Positions 10,035 to 19,330 are shown, counted from the first letter of the stretch. The stretch is DNA of 34,087 nt from Thermoplasmatota archaeon (GCA_030830875.1 JAURMD010000161.1:1-34087); one strand, 5' to 3'. The notes: generated by a model not told the origin, from the letters alone. Numbers and translations are program-made.

Positions 10035-10243
10035 GTGAGAAACGTCGGTGGTGCAGAGCGGTTGGCTCGGGTCATCTTTGGAACAGGTTTCGTGGTCGCC
10101 GATTTCTTCGCGAGCGTTCAGATTGAATTCCTCTTTCTTGGGGTGGGCCTGTGGGGGTGCTCACGTCCGCATTCGGTTACTGTCCCTTCAACGGCTTGAT
10201 GGGGCGAAACACGTGTGCAGTGGACTTCAACTCCGGTGCGTGA
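10035..10243 (+). pseudogene. DUF2892 (YgaP-TM-like) small membrane protein interrupted by a 1-nt frameshift at a G-run
   Basis: Frame from GTG 10035: MRNVGGAERLARVIFGTGFVVADFFASVQIEFLFLGVGLWG, stop at 10197. The -1 frame from ~10157 continues VLTSAFGYCPFNGLMGRNTCAVDFNSGA*, the classic family C-terminus (GFCPLxxLLGINTC). Confidence 0.7.
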
Positions 10244-10246
10244 GGG

Positions 10247-11743
10247 TCAGGCACCGGTGATCAGCCGATGCAGGGTTCGCACGTGCACACCTGTGGCGCC
10301 ATGCGCAACCATCGTGTTGGATTTCGCGCCCCAAAAGGTCCCTGCGATGTCCATGTGGGCCCACGGCACCTGCTCCGCGTCCTTGCCTTCGCTTTGGTTC
10401 GGCACGAACTGCTTGAGGAAGGCCGCGGCGGTGTTTGCACCCCCCCAACGGCCGGCCCCGAGGTTTCGGGTGTCGGCGATCTTTGAGTCGGTCATTTCCT
10501 TCTCGAACGCAGGCAGCAGCGGCATCGGCCATGCGAGTTCACCGACGGCGTTGCCCGCGTCATGGATGCGGGCCCGCAGGTCGTCGTCGTTGGACCACAG
10601 ACCCGTGGCTTCGTGACCAAGCGCCACGACGCATGCGCCCGTCAGCGTGGCCAGGTCGACGATGTACTCCGGCTCATATTCACCGGCCTTCCAAAGGCCA
10701 TCGGCGAGGACCAGGCGGCCTTCGGCGTCGGTGTTGAGGACTTCGATGGTCTTGCCGGAATAGCTTCGGATGACGTCCCCAGGGCGCGTCGCGTTGGCCG
10801 AGGGCATGTTCTCGGCCATGCAGGCGATGCCCGTGACCTTGCCTTCCCAGCCGGTTTCAACAAGCGCTTGAATCAGGCCGAAGACCACGGTGGAACCCCC
10901 CATGTCGTACTTCATCTCGTCCATGCCTGCAGCAGGTTTGATTGAAATGCCGCCGGTGTCGAAGGTGATGCCCTTGCCCACGATGACAGGGGCCTTGCCG
11001 GACACCTGCTTGTTCAGACTGAAAATAACCATGCAGGGTTTCCGTTCTGAGCCTTGGCCAACGGCACAGAGGCCACCCATACCTTTGTCTCGGGCTTCCT
11101 CGTAACGGATCACCGTCACCTCAAGGTTGGGCACAGACTTCGCATATTCTTCCGCCAATGAAGCGTATGCCATTGGGTACATGTCGTTCGGAGGGCAGTT
11201 TCCAAGGTCACGGGAGCGGTGAACGCCCTTCACCACGCCAGCGATGTGCTTCACACGCTCGGTGAGGGGGCCCGTGTCTTCGTCCTTGCAATGCAGACGA
11301 ACCACAAGTTCGGCCCCGTCGTCCTCGTCGTCCTCGTCCTTGGACAGGTAGGCGTCGTAGCGGTAATCGCGAAGGAGCAACCCCTCCGCCATGGCGGACA
11401 GCTCGTCCAAACTCGCACCTTCGGTGGCGACGGTGAGTTCCTTTCCATGGCTTGGTTTGATGGCGGCCACAACAGCTGCACCCGTCTCCCTCCAGACGTC
11501 GAGGTCCACCTTGTCCTCAGGGCCGAGGCCGATGAGCAACGCACGCCCGTCTTCAGCACCCACGAGGCTCAGGACCTCGCCCTTCTTTCCTTTGAAATCG
11601 CCACCCTCGAGGGCACGAGCGACCTGGTGCTTCAGCGAAGCGGGCACGCCTGTAAGCGTGGCTTCCGCCACATCGTCCCCCTTGACGAGTGGAAGGACAA
11701 GCGTGCCGTTGCTGGTGTTGGTTGGACTGACGTCGATGCGCAT
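10247..11743 (-). CDS. pepA: Leucyl aminopeptidase (M17 family)
   Basis: Start MRIDVSPT; VGKGITFDTGGISIKPAAGMDEMKYDMGG and NTDAEGRLVLADGL signatures. Confidence 0.93.
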   Translation of the reverse strand: MRIDVSPTNTSNGTLVLPLVKGDDVAEATLTGVPASLKHQVARALEGGDFKGKKGEVLSLVGAEDGRALLIGLGPEDKVDLDVWRETGAAVVAAIKPSHGKELTVATEGASLDELSAMAEGLLLRDYRYDAYLSKDEDDEDDGAELVVRLHCKDEDTGPLTERVKHIAGVVKGVHRSRDLGNCPPNDMYPMAYASLAEEYAKSVPNLEVTVIRYEEARDKGMGGLCAVGQGSERKPCMVIFSLNKQVSGKAPVIVGKGITFDTGGISIKPAAGMDEMKYDMGGSTVVFGLIQALVETGWEGKVTGIACMAENMPSANATRPGDVIRSYSGKTIEVLNTDAEGRLVLADGLWKAGEYEPEYIVDLATLTGACVVALGHEATGLWSNDDDLRARIHDAGNAVGELAWPMPLLPAFEKEMTDSKIADTRNLGAGRWGGANTAAAFLKQFVPNQSEGKDAEQVPWAHMDIAGTFWGAKSNTMVAHGATGVHVRTLHRLITGA

Positions 11744-11777
11744 AGGAAGCCCCGATGCCGCTCCGGGGCGAAGCACT

Positions 11778-13139
11778 TCAATGCTCGCCACGGTCGTTGT
11801 CCTCGTCACGTTCACGGGCTTTTCGCTCGACGGCCACGGCTGCGATGAGGCTGGCGACAAGGAGCGGGGCCGTTCCAAAGGGCAACGCGGAGCCTTCGAT
11901 TGACGGTCGGAGGTTCACCACCGTCGACGGGACGCTTTCGTTCACCCACTGGGCAGCGTCAATCACGCGTTTCTGGTAGTTCAGGTTCCACGTGCCGCCC
12001 TGCTCAACCAGACTTCGTTTGAATGGAAAAACCGCTGCGGCATTGGCGCTCGCGTTGACCGTGAACATCGAAGATGCCCAAAGCACCTCACCTTCTTGGT
12101 TGTGGTATTCCAGCGAGGCGTTCGCGGTGGTGGCGTGGCCGAGGTTTTCCACGTTGATGGTGACCTCGTCGTCACCGATGACAAGGGAAGCAACCTCGAG
12201 CCGAGCACGCCAATACCACACGTTCTCAATCAGGTACTCCATCACATCGAGTTCCTCACCAAGCCTGCTTGAGAGGGGCTCGGTGGTTCCCGGCAGCCAT
12301 TGTTCGTCGTCTGTTTCGAAGGTGAAGGTTGGAAAACCCATCACGCCATAGCCGTAGTCACGGCTCGTACCCGAATTTGGGTAGAGGCCTTGGTTCGCGT
12401 TCTGAATCGGGATGTCCGAAATGCCGTCATGGACGACGTCCCGGATGTAATGGAAGAGTTCCCAATCCACCGGCTGGTCAGGGACAATACCCCACGGGTA
12501 GAGCATGATCCACACGCCGGTGTGCATGGTGACGTACAGGTCGGCGTTCGGAACCACCTCGCGCATGTAGATCCCGTTGGCCGTCGTTTCAGGCTCGCTG
12601 AAGGGGCCGCTTCCCGGCTGGGTTTCGTCGTGTTCGTTCCAATGGTGGTCGTAGTTCCGATTCAAGTCAACCTGCCGAACATTCCAGCGCGTGTCCATGT
12701 CGTTTCCGTCGGCGTTCAGCATGACCAAGATGTGCAACTCCGTGGTTTGAAGCACCTTGACGACTGCTTCGTCCCCCTCAGCCCAGCCTTCGATGTAGTG
12801 CTCCGCCACCAAGAAAGCGAGGGCGGTCCCAAGGTGCTCGTTCCCGTGATGACCCCCGTCGATGTAGACCACTTCCTTCTTGGTCCCGTCGGGTTTGGTG
12901 TCTACGCTCCAATCGGAGATGCGCACCACGTGGAGCGCGCGCCCAAGGACCGTTTCGCCCGCAGACGTGAGGTCCACGATGTCAGGATGGTCATCGGCCC
13001 ATGCGTTGACGTCGAGCGTCAGTTGAGCATGGGTGTGGTAGATGTGCTCCTGCACAATGTCGGGCTGCTGGGCCTGCACCACGCCGGAACAGAGGGTCGC
13101 AAGGACGATGGTTGCGAGAAGGATGGCTCGCCCGCGCAT
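11778..13139 (-). CDS. Secreted, membrane-anchored M14 zinc carboxypeptidase
   Basis: Signal peptide MRGRAILLATIVLATLCSGVVQAQ; GGHHGNEH zinc motif, VDLNRNYDHHW, TMHTG, FTFETDDE; C-terminal TM followed by charged residues. Confidence 0.85.
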   Translation of the reverse strand: MRGRAILLATIVLATLCSGVVQAQQPDIVQEHIYHTHAQLTLDVNAWADDHPDIVDLTSAGETVLGRALHVVRISDWSVDTKPDGTKKEVVYIDGGHHGNEHLGTALAFLVAEHYIEGWAEGDEAVVKVLQTTELHILVMLNADGNDMDTRWNVRQVDLNRNYDHHWNEHDETQPGSGPFSEPETTANGIYMREVVPNADLYVTMHTGVWIMLYPWGIVPDQPVDWELFHYIRDVVHDGISDIPIQNANQGLYPNSGTSRDYGYGVMGFPTFTFETDDEQWLPGTTEPLSSRLGEELDVMEYLIENVWYWRARLEVASLVIGDDEVTINVENLGHATTANASLEYHNQEGEVLWASSMFTVNASANAAAVFPFKRSLVEQGGTWNLNYQKRVIDAAQWVNESVPSTVVNLRPSIEGSALPFGTAPLLVASLIAAVAVERKARERDEDNDRGEH

Positions 13140-13194
13140 GGCATGACCACGCAATATGGTCTGAAGACCCTTGCCGCTGGTCCGCATCACGCGT

Positions 13195-13614
13195 TCACCA
13201 GTCGGAGGTGAAGGCGTTGGGGTTCGTTACACGTTCGGATTCACGCATCCAGATCGTGGAGCCGTCGCCAGCGTAGATGTCGGCGTACGGGTCCGCGTCG
13301 TCGCTGTCGAGGTTGCGCTGCATGTACGCCTCGACGCGCTCGCGAAGGTCGGGCTTGAATTTCCAGTAGTGAATGCGCCATTCGCGACCGTCCCAGAGCG
13401 TGGTTTCTTCGGATTCCGTGGTGAGCAGGTCCCAATCTTGGAACATGTAGAACAAGTTGCGGTCGTTGGGTTCCAAGGCATTGTCAATGATGCGGTTGTA
13501 GAAACCAAAGAAGCCGAGGGCGTGTTCTGCCATGCCGCGGGCGACCTCCATGTCCATGTCCGTGTCGATGTGCTGCTGGATGGCGCGCGTCAGGTCCTCA
13601 AGGGTCATGCTCAT
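13195..13614 (-). CDS. Archaeal DUF6015-like protein
   Basis: MSMTLEDLTRAIQQHIDTDMDMEVARGMAEHALGFFGFYNRIIDNALEPNDRNLFYMFQDWDLLTTESEETTLWDGREWRIHYWKF; family assignment recalled from the pattern, not searched. Confidence 0.65.
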   Translation of the reverse strand: MSMTLEDLTRAIQQHIDTDMDMEVARGMAEHALGFFGFYNRIIDNALEPNDRNLFYMFQDWDLLTTESEETTLWDGREWRIHYWKFKPDLRERVEAYMQRNLDSDDADPYADIYAGDGSTIWMRESERVTNPNAFTSDW

Positions 13615-13666
13615 CCGAATCACCGTTTCCGCCGCGTGACAACATTCTCCCGCGACGGTAGTGTAT

Positions 13667-13692
13667 ATTGTTCGACACCCTATATGAACAAT
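13667..13692. promoter_or_regulatory. Perfect inverted repeat ATTGTTC-N12-GAACAAT in a divergent intergenic region; possible operator overlapping TATA-like sequence
   Basis: ATTGTTC at 13667-13673 and GAACAAT at 13686-13692, between divergent genes starting at 13614 (-) and ~13720 (+). Confidence 0.45.
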
Positions 13693-13719
13693 CCGAGGGA
13701 TGTGCTGACCTGAAGGACG

Positions 13720-14766
13720 TTGGCCTACGCCAATCCTCATCATCTTGCACCGTTCCGAGGAAGCATGGAGGGCAAGGTTCCAACCATGCTCGGGCTCGAT
13801 GAGGATGCATGGGCCGCGCCGGACGTGGTCGTGCTTCCACTGCCGTACGAGCTGACAACCTCCTACGGGCAAGGGACGGCGGACGGCCCAATGGCCTGCC
13901 TGGAGGCCAGCGCACAGGTAGAACTGCACGACGTCGTCCTTGAGGAGGACCTCCCTGCGGGGTTGACGTTTCGAACGGAACGCCCTTGGTCGAGCGAGGC
14001 GGGCAACCTTCTCGAGCAACTCGATGATCTGGAAGGTTACGTCCGACCATGGGCTGCAGGTGATGTGTTTCCCCTCGCCCTTGGTGGAGAGCACGGCATC
14101 CTCCCTCCGGTGCTGGCCGCGATGCGGGATCACCCCGCGCTTGAGGGCGACCTCAGCCGCCTTACCGTGGTACAGATCGACGCACACGCCGACCTCCGTT
14201 CGGAATTGGACGGCGAAGTCTGGTCGCACGCATGCGCCGCTGCACGCGCCCTTGATTTGGGTGTAGGCCGCCTTATCCAACTCGGCATTCGAGCACATTC
14301 GCTCGAGGAAGAGCAGCGAATACGAGATGACGACCGCATCGAAACCCATTTCGCTCGAAATCTGATGTCCCCCTGCGGTGGTGCCGCAGCGTGGGCACGC
14401 CTCATAGCGTCGTTGAACGCCATCGAAGGACCGGTTCATCTGACCATTGACATCGACGGATTGGACGGAACGCTTGTTCCCGCGACCGGAACGCCGGTGC
14501 CAGGAGGCCTTACGTTTTGGCACGCCTTCGAGGCCATCGATGCCGTGTTTGGAGCGGCGAAAGCCACCGTCGTCAGTGCCGACGTCAACGAAATTTGCCG
14601 GCAGGAAGGCTCTCCTTTGACCCAATTTACCGCTGCAATGTTGGCCACGAAGGTGATTGGAGCGCACGTAAACGCACGACGGGAGGGTCGCTGGACTGCA
14701 TCTTGTTCTTCGACACCGGGGCCACGCCCGTCCGCTCCTCGGAACACGTTTTCATGGTGGAATTGA
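13720..14766 (+). CDS. speB: Agmatinase/ureohydrolase family protein
   Basis: LALGGEHG, VVQIDAHADLR, LTIDIDGLDGTLVPATGTPVPGG, VVSADVNEI. TTG start at 13720 or ATG at 13765. Confidence 0.8.
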   Translation: MAYANPHHLAPFRGSMEGKVPTMLGLDEDAWAAPDVVVLPLPYELTTSYGQGTADGPMACLEASAQVELHDVVLEEDLPAGLTFRTERPWSSEAGNLLEQLDDLEGYVRPWAAGDVFPLALGGEHGILPPVLAAMRDHPALEGDLSRLTVVQIDAHADLRSELDGEVWSHACAAARALDLGVGRLIQLGIRAHSLEEEQRIRDDDRIETHFARNLMSPCGGAAAWARLIASLNAIEGPVHLTIDIDGLDGTLVPATGTPVPGGLTFWHAFEAIDAVFGAAKATVVSADVNEICRQEGSPLTQFTAAMLATKVIGAHVNARREGRWTASCSSTPGPRPSAPRNTFSWWN

Positions 14767-14783
14767 AACATCCTTGACAGGAT

Positions 14784-15230
14784 ATGCATAAAAGCCCGAG
14801 TTCATCCGCTCGCGCATTGACCCACCAACCGCCTGAAGGCTCCCACGGCAAGCATGTGGTGCTTGACTTCACCGGGTATGCCCCTCCGGTCGCTGACGAT
14901 GGCGGTTGGATGCTCGAGGTGATGCGCGCTGCGGTTGGGCGGAGCACCGCCCGCGAAGTGCACGCACACGTCGAACGGTTTGATGGTGCTGTGTCCCCTC
15001 CCGGCTTTGCCGCAGTGGTGCTTCTTGACGAAAGTCACGTGAGCGCGCACTGCTACTCCGAACTTGGTTGGCTCGCTGTTGACTGCTTTACCTGTGGCTC
15101 GACCGACCCGATCGGCATCGCGGACGACATTTCGGCAGCCCTCATTGCCGCGATGCCAGACCTTGTCCTGCGCCACCGCGCTGAAATGCCCCGCTTCGTG
15201 CACGGCGAGGTGGTACACCTGGGGGCCTGA
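14784..15230 (+). CDS. speH: S-adenosylmethionine decarboxylase proenzyme
   Basis: LLDESHVSAHCYSELGWLAVDCFTCG: ESHVS is the self-cleavage/pyruvoyl serine site and FTCG is conserved. Confidence 0.9.
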   Translation: MHKSPSSSARALTHQPPEGSHGKHVVLDFTGYAPPVADDGGWMLEVMRAAVGRSTAREVHAHVERFDGAVSPPGFAAVVLLDESHVSAHCYSELGWLAVDCFTCGSTDPIGIADDISAALIAAMPDLVLRHRAEMPRFVHGEVVHLGA

Positions 15231-15232
15231 GG

Positions 15233-16192
15233 ATGTCGGTCCGCGACTTCGTGGACCATCATTACGAACACTTCAACGCGGGTACGTTGCGAGAAACAGC
15301 CCACAGCCTTGTGCAGTTCCTCCACGATGGAGGGAAATTGATGCTGACCTTGGCGGGAGCGATGAGCACGGCGGGAATGGGGCGGCTCATCGCGCCAATG
15401 ATCCGTGCAGGTCACATCGGCGCGGTTTCCTGCACAGGTGCGAACCTCGAGGAAGACGTCTTTCGACTCGTGGCCCACGACCACTACGAGCGCCTCCCCA
15501 ATTGGCGCGACCTGTCCGCCGAAGATGAGGTGGCCCTTCTTGAGCGCGGCATGAACCGCGTGACCGACGTATGCATTCCCGAGGAAGAAGCGTTCCGAGC
15601 CCTCGAAGGGCACCTGCTCAAGCGCTGGCGCTCGGCCGGTGAAGCGGGCACGCGTGCCCTGCCGCATCGCTACCTCTACGACCTCCTCACCTCGGGCGAT
15701 TTGGACGGTGCGATGCAGGCCGACCCAACGACGAGTTGGCTGCTCGCCGCAGCCGAAGCCGACTTGCCCTTGCTCGTGCCGGGATGGGAGGATTCGACCT
15801 TGGGCAACATCCTGACTGCTCGCGTCCTGCAAGGTGAGGTGGCTTCCACGGATGTTGTGCGTGGAGGTTTGGACTACATGTTGGAGCTCGCGCAATGGTA
15901 TCAGGCACAACAAGGCCCCATTGGTTTCCTTCAGGTTGGTGGTGGAATCGCCGGAGATTTCCCAATTTGCGTGGTACCGATGCTGAATCAAGACCTCGAC
16001 CATGGCGTCCCGCTCTGGTCCTGGTTCGCTCAAATCTCGGAGTCGTCGACCTCCTACGGTGGCTATTCAGGAGCCCCTCCTAACGAGAAGATCACGTGGG
16101 GGAAACTCTCACCCACCACCCCCCGCTTCATCATCGAGTCTGACGCGACCATCGTGCTCCCGCTGCTGATCGGGTACGTGCTCGACCTCTGA
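15233..16192 (+). CDS. Deoxyhypusine synthase family protein (bacterial-type DHS-like)
   Basis: HHYEHFNAGTL, LTLAGAMSTAGMGRLIA, SCTGANLEEDVFRLVAHDHYERLPNWRDL, MNRVTDVCIPEEEAFR, and ITWGKL with the catalytic-type Lys. Confidence 0.9.
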   Translation: MSVRDFVDHHYEHFNAGTLRETAHSLVQFLHDGGKLMLTLAGAMSTAGMGRLIAPMIRAGHIGAVSCTGANLEEDVFRLVAHDHYERLPNWRDLSAEDEVALLERGMNRVTDVCIPEEEAFRALEGHLLKRWRSAGEAGTRALPHRYLYDLLTSGDLDGAMQADPTTSWLLAAAEADLPLLVPGWEDSTLGNILTARVLQGEVASTDVVRGGLDYMLELAQWYQAQQGPIGFLQVGGGIAGDFPICVVPMLNQDLDHGVPLWSWFAQISESSTSYGGYSGAPPNEKITWGKLSPTTPRFIIESDATIVLPLLIGYVLDL

Positions 16193-16236
16193 CAATTGGC
16201 AGACACCCATATGAGGGTCCATGATGAGGTTCTGTC

Positions 16237-19200
16237 ATGGGAGCGCGTGCCATCGGCCTTGTCCTGCTCTTGATGTTCGCCCTCATACCCTCTCCAGCGC
16301 AGGGAGACCTCGTCACGCCTGAATTGGTTGTGGACTGGCAAGGCGACGGTGCCGGGCACCGGTATGAACTCCGCATGGGCGATGATGCTTCGTACGATAT
16401 CAACGTCATCCTCGAGATTGAGCGGAGCCTACAGTCGCTGCAGCCTGAGGTCAATGTCACGTGGTCCACCGTCGAAGGTCGTTCTGTCGCGACACTCAAC
16501 GCCGACCTCGCCCCCGAATGGGGCGATGACGTTCATCTTGAAGTGACGGTGTTGACCAAGGACGGAGAGGCCGTAACTGGGCCGGTCCTCAACCGGGCGT
16601 TCACCGTCGGGCGGTGGAACCAACCGATGGACGACCACGAATTGACCACCACCTCATCATGGACCCTCGAGCAGCGCCGAACCAACAACGATGGACCGCA
16701 AGCCTTCGTGCTCGATTTTAGCGGTCATGGTTGGCAACAGCGCGTCGACAACCGGCTGGATTCCTGGGACCTTGGCGATGGCTCCCTCTTGATGCTCGAA
16801 ACCATCGATTCGTCCACCATGGATCTGAACCTTACCCTTGACCGGGTGTGGCGGAACCAATCGAGCATCGGTGGCGTGGTCACCAGCACGGTGTTCGATG
16901 CCTCGGGTTACGGCTCGCTCATCCTCATTGACACGTCTGGAGGACTCCGAAGCGTGGTGACGACAACGGTGTCGGAGGCCAGCCTCAACCGTTCTGTGGT
17001 GCTTGGCGTCGTTGACGAACGCCTTCGGATTGAGGCGAACGGAAGCCTGAGTGTGAACGAAGATGATCAGGAAGAGGCGGGTGGGCAGTACGACCTCGAT
17101 GGAACCGTTTCGGTGCTTCTGCTCGAGCTTTGGGACGAGAACGGAACCCGCAGACTTGACCACCAGCAGGTCGAGGCTCAGGCCAACCTGGTCCTGATTG
17201 AAGACGGGACAAGGATGGACCTGGATTTGGACGCATTCTCTTCTCTGCAGCGATGGGAAGACGGCGTGCGCGTCGATCAACACGAGTTGTTGAAAGGTGA
17301 AGGCACCTTTGGTTTTGAGGACCAAGATGAGAACGCGACCATGGTCGTGAACGGCACGGTGCACCGTTTCCATCAAGAAAGCGTCGACGGCATCACCACC
17401 CAAGACACGCTCCACGTGGACGGAACGCTTTCCGGTGATGTTCAGGGCACCTTCGGGGTCGTTCGCGGCATTGAGGCGACGACCACGACGATGAACGCTT
17501 CTGGCGTGACATTCGACGTAAACGTCATTCATCAGGAAGATTGGTTCAACATTTCGGGCCTTGGTGGTGGGTCTTTCCTCGATGGGGCTGGCGTAGGGGC
17601 CCACCACAACGAATCGTGGTCGTACGATGTGGTGGGCATCGATTACGACAACCGAACCGTTCGTCTCATTTGGGAACAAACAGGACCCGATCCCTCGGAG
17701 GGTGACGAACGACCACCCCGTTCACCGGTTCCTCTCGAGGCCCAAGCGCCAGAACCGGTTGACGGACTTGGGGAGGTTGACGTTGGGCGTGAGACAGGAC
17801 TTGTGCCAATCCCCATGCAGGCAGGAGACCGTGTCGTGCTCAATGGACAGGAAGGCCTCACGATGCAGGTTCAGGTGATCGAGCAGAGCACCGACGTCGC
17901 CGATGGGCGTACCTTCACCACCGTTCGATGGAGTGGGACCTACCTCGATGTTGAAGGAACGGCGAGCGGTCAGCTCGTTGCCGTAGGGCCGTTGTCCGGG
18001 CTCTCCACGAGCGTTGTTCGAAGCGTCGAAGTTCCCTATGGCGAAGAAAGCGACGTGGCGTGGCTCAATGAAACCCAACACCTCGATCGGGTCCTTTCCC
18101 CTTCGGTGGTGACGGAGGGCCAAAACACCCTTCCCGCACTTGTTTCGCTGTTGACCCCATCCGGCAGTGCCGTTGCAGAAGGTGGACGAAGTGCGGTGCT
18201 CGTCGCGGAGGTGGAGGACCCTGATTGGAACCTGCGGGAGGTCGTGGCGGACCTCTCGGCGCTCGGCCTTGGTCTTCGGTCTTTGAACGACAAGGGGCTT
18301 GACGGAGACACCTCCGTTGGGGACGACCGCTGGAGCACGGTGGTGTCCATCGTGGACGGCAACGTTGGCGTCTTCTCGGTCCCGGTCACGATGACCGATG
18401 CGTTTGGAGAGGTGATCGATGCCACGTGGTCCATCAATGTGGAAAACCCAGGGCCGCGGGCGGTTGGATTTGATATCGTTCCGGACCGAGTTGAACGCGG
18501 CTCGACCGTGATCATCGAGGTTACCGTGGTGGACCAGCACGGCGTGGAGTCCGTGAATCTCGATCTCTCGTTGCTCGGTGGAGGAGTGGAAGCGATGGAG
18601 CGTGTGGATGGAACCGACCGATGGGGCCTCAGCTTTGAGGTCCCTTCCACCTCAATACCTGGAACGGTGCAGTTGTTCTTGGAGATGACCGACGGTCAAG
18701 GTGCTACCCGCCGCAGCAGCGTGACCGTCGATTCCCGTCGTGGACTTGTGGGCCCCTTCTCGGGGGATGGGGTTGCTGAGCCCGTTCCGTTGGAGTTACT
18801 TGTGTTGAACGATGCGCCGAGCATTGTTGTTCCACCTCGTCTCGAGTTGAAGACCGACGACCGTGGTCGGTGCGTGCCGTACGAAGTCGAGGTCTCCGAC
18901 CTCGATGGTGTCCGCACCGTCCAAATTGACAGAGGAACCCTGACCCCCCTCGGAAGCAACGCTGGATGGTCCGATATGGTTGATGATGGAAGCCAAGGGG
19001 ACCTCGTCGCGGGTGACGGCATCTGGACCTCTTGCGTTGAAGTGCGGAGCGGTACCCCGTTGGGCGCCCATGAACTTCTGCTGAGGGCATCGGACGTGTT
19101 TGGGGCCGTTTCTCCGAGCGCTTCGGCGGTGGTCAGCCTTGCAGTGGGCGACGATCCGACTCAACCAGGTCGTGGGGTGTCGCAGGGTATCCTGTGGGTA

Positions 19201-19296
19201 GGTCTTGGAATCGGCGGTCTCGTTGTGCTTTTCGCTCTCGTGGTGATGCTCCGCCGCGGTCCGGTCTCGTTTGACGAAGCCTTCGGGGAGCGATGA
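16237..19296 (+). CDS. Large secreted, C-terminally membrane-anchored exoprotein
   Basis: N-terminal signal MGARAIGLVLLLMFALIPSPAQG; C-terminal TM ILWVGLGIGGLVVLFALVVMLRR; modules DKGLDGDTSVGDDRWS and DDGSQGDLVAGDGIWTS resemble choice-of-anchor-X/Ig-like repeats. Confidence 0.85.
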   Translation: MGARAIGLVLLLMFALIPSPAQGDLVTPELVVDWQGDGAGHRYELRMGDDASYDINVILEIERSLQSLQPEVNVTWSTVEGRSVATLNADLAPEWGDDVHLEVTVLTKDGEAVTGPVLNRAFTVGRWNQPMDDHELTTTSSWTLEQRRTNNDGPQAFVLDFSGHGWQQRVDNRLDSWDLGDGSLLMLETIDSSTMDLNLTLDRVWRNQSSIGGVVTSTVFDASGYGSLILIDTSGGLRSVVTTTVSEASLNRSVVLGVVDERLRIEANGSLSVNEDDQEEAGGQYDLDGTVSVLLLELWDENGTRRLDHQQVEAQANLVLIEDGTRMDLDLDAFSSLQRWEDGVRVDQHELLKGEGTFGFEDQDENATMVVNGTVHRFHQESVDGITTQDTLHVDGTLSGDVQGTFGVVRGIEATTTTMNASGVTFDVNVIHQEDWFNISGLGGGSFLDGAGVGAHHNESWSYDVVGIDYDNRTVRLIWEQTGPDPSEGDERPPRSPVPLEAQAPEPVDGLGEVDVGRETGLVPIPMQAGDRVVLNGQEGLTMQVQVIEQSTDVADGRTFTTVRWSGTYLDVEGTASGQLVAVGPLSGLSTSVVRSVEVPYGEESDVAWLNETQHLDRVLSPSVVTEGQNTLPALVSLLTPSGSAVAEGGRSAVLVAEVEDPDWNLREVVADLSALGLGLRSLNDKGLDGDTSVGDDRWSTVVSIVDGNVGVFSVPVTMTDAFGEVIDATWSINVENPGPRAVGFDIVPDRVERGSTVIIEVTVVDQHGVESVNLDLSLLGGGVEAMERVDGTDRWGLSFEVPSTSIPGTVQLFLEMTDGQGATRRSSVTVDSRRGLVGPFSGDGVAEPVPLELLVLNDAPSIVVPPRLELKTDDRGRCVPYEVEVSDLDGVRTVQIDRGTLTPLGSNAGWSDMVDDGSQGDLVAGDGIWTSCVEVRSGTPLGAHELLLRASDVFGAVSPSASAVVSLAVGDDPTQPGRGVSQGILWVGLGIGGLVVLFALVVMLRRGPVSFDEAFGER

Positions 19297-19321
19297 GCCT
19301 TCAACACCCCGTCCGACAACC

Positions 19322-19330
19322 GTTTATACT
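19322..19330 (+). promoter_or_regulatory. TATA box for tRNA-Gly
   Basis: GTTTATACT about 30 nt upstream of the tRNA 5' end. Confidence 0.5.

Noticed and set aside
13615-14667. N-terminal extension of the 490-aa minus-strand ORF 13195..14667
   Set aside because: The extension is antisense to the agmatinase-family gene; only the last 139 residues (MSMTLED...) look like a real protein.
16657-17679. 340-aa minus-strand ORF inside the exoprotein gene
   Set aside because: Antisense to a continuous 1019-codon frame with signal peptide and TM anchor; no family signature.
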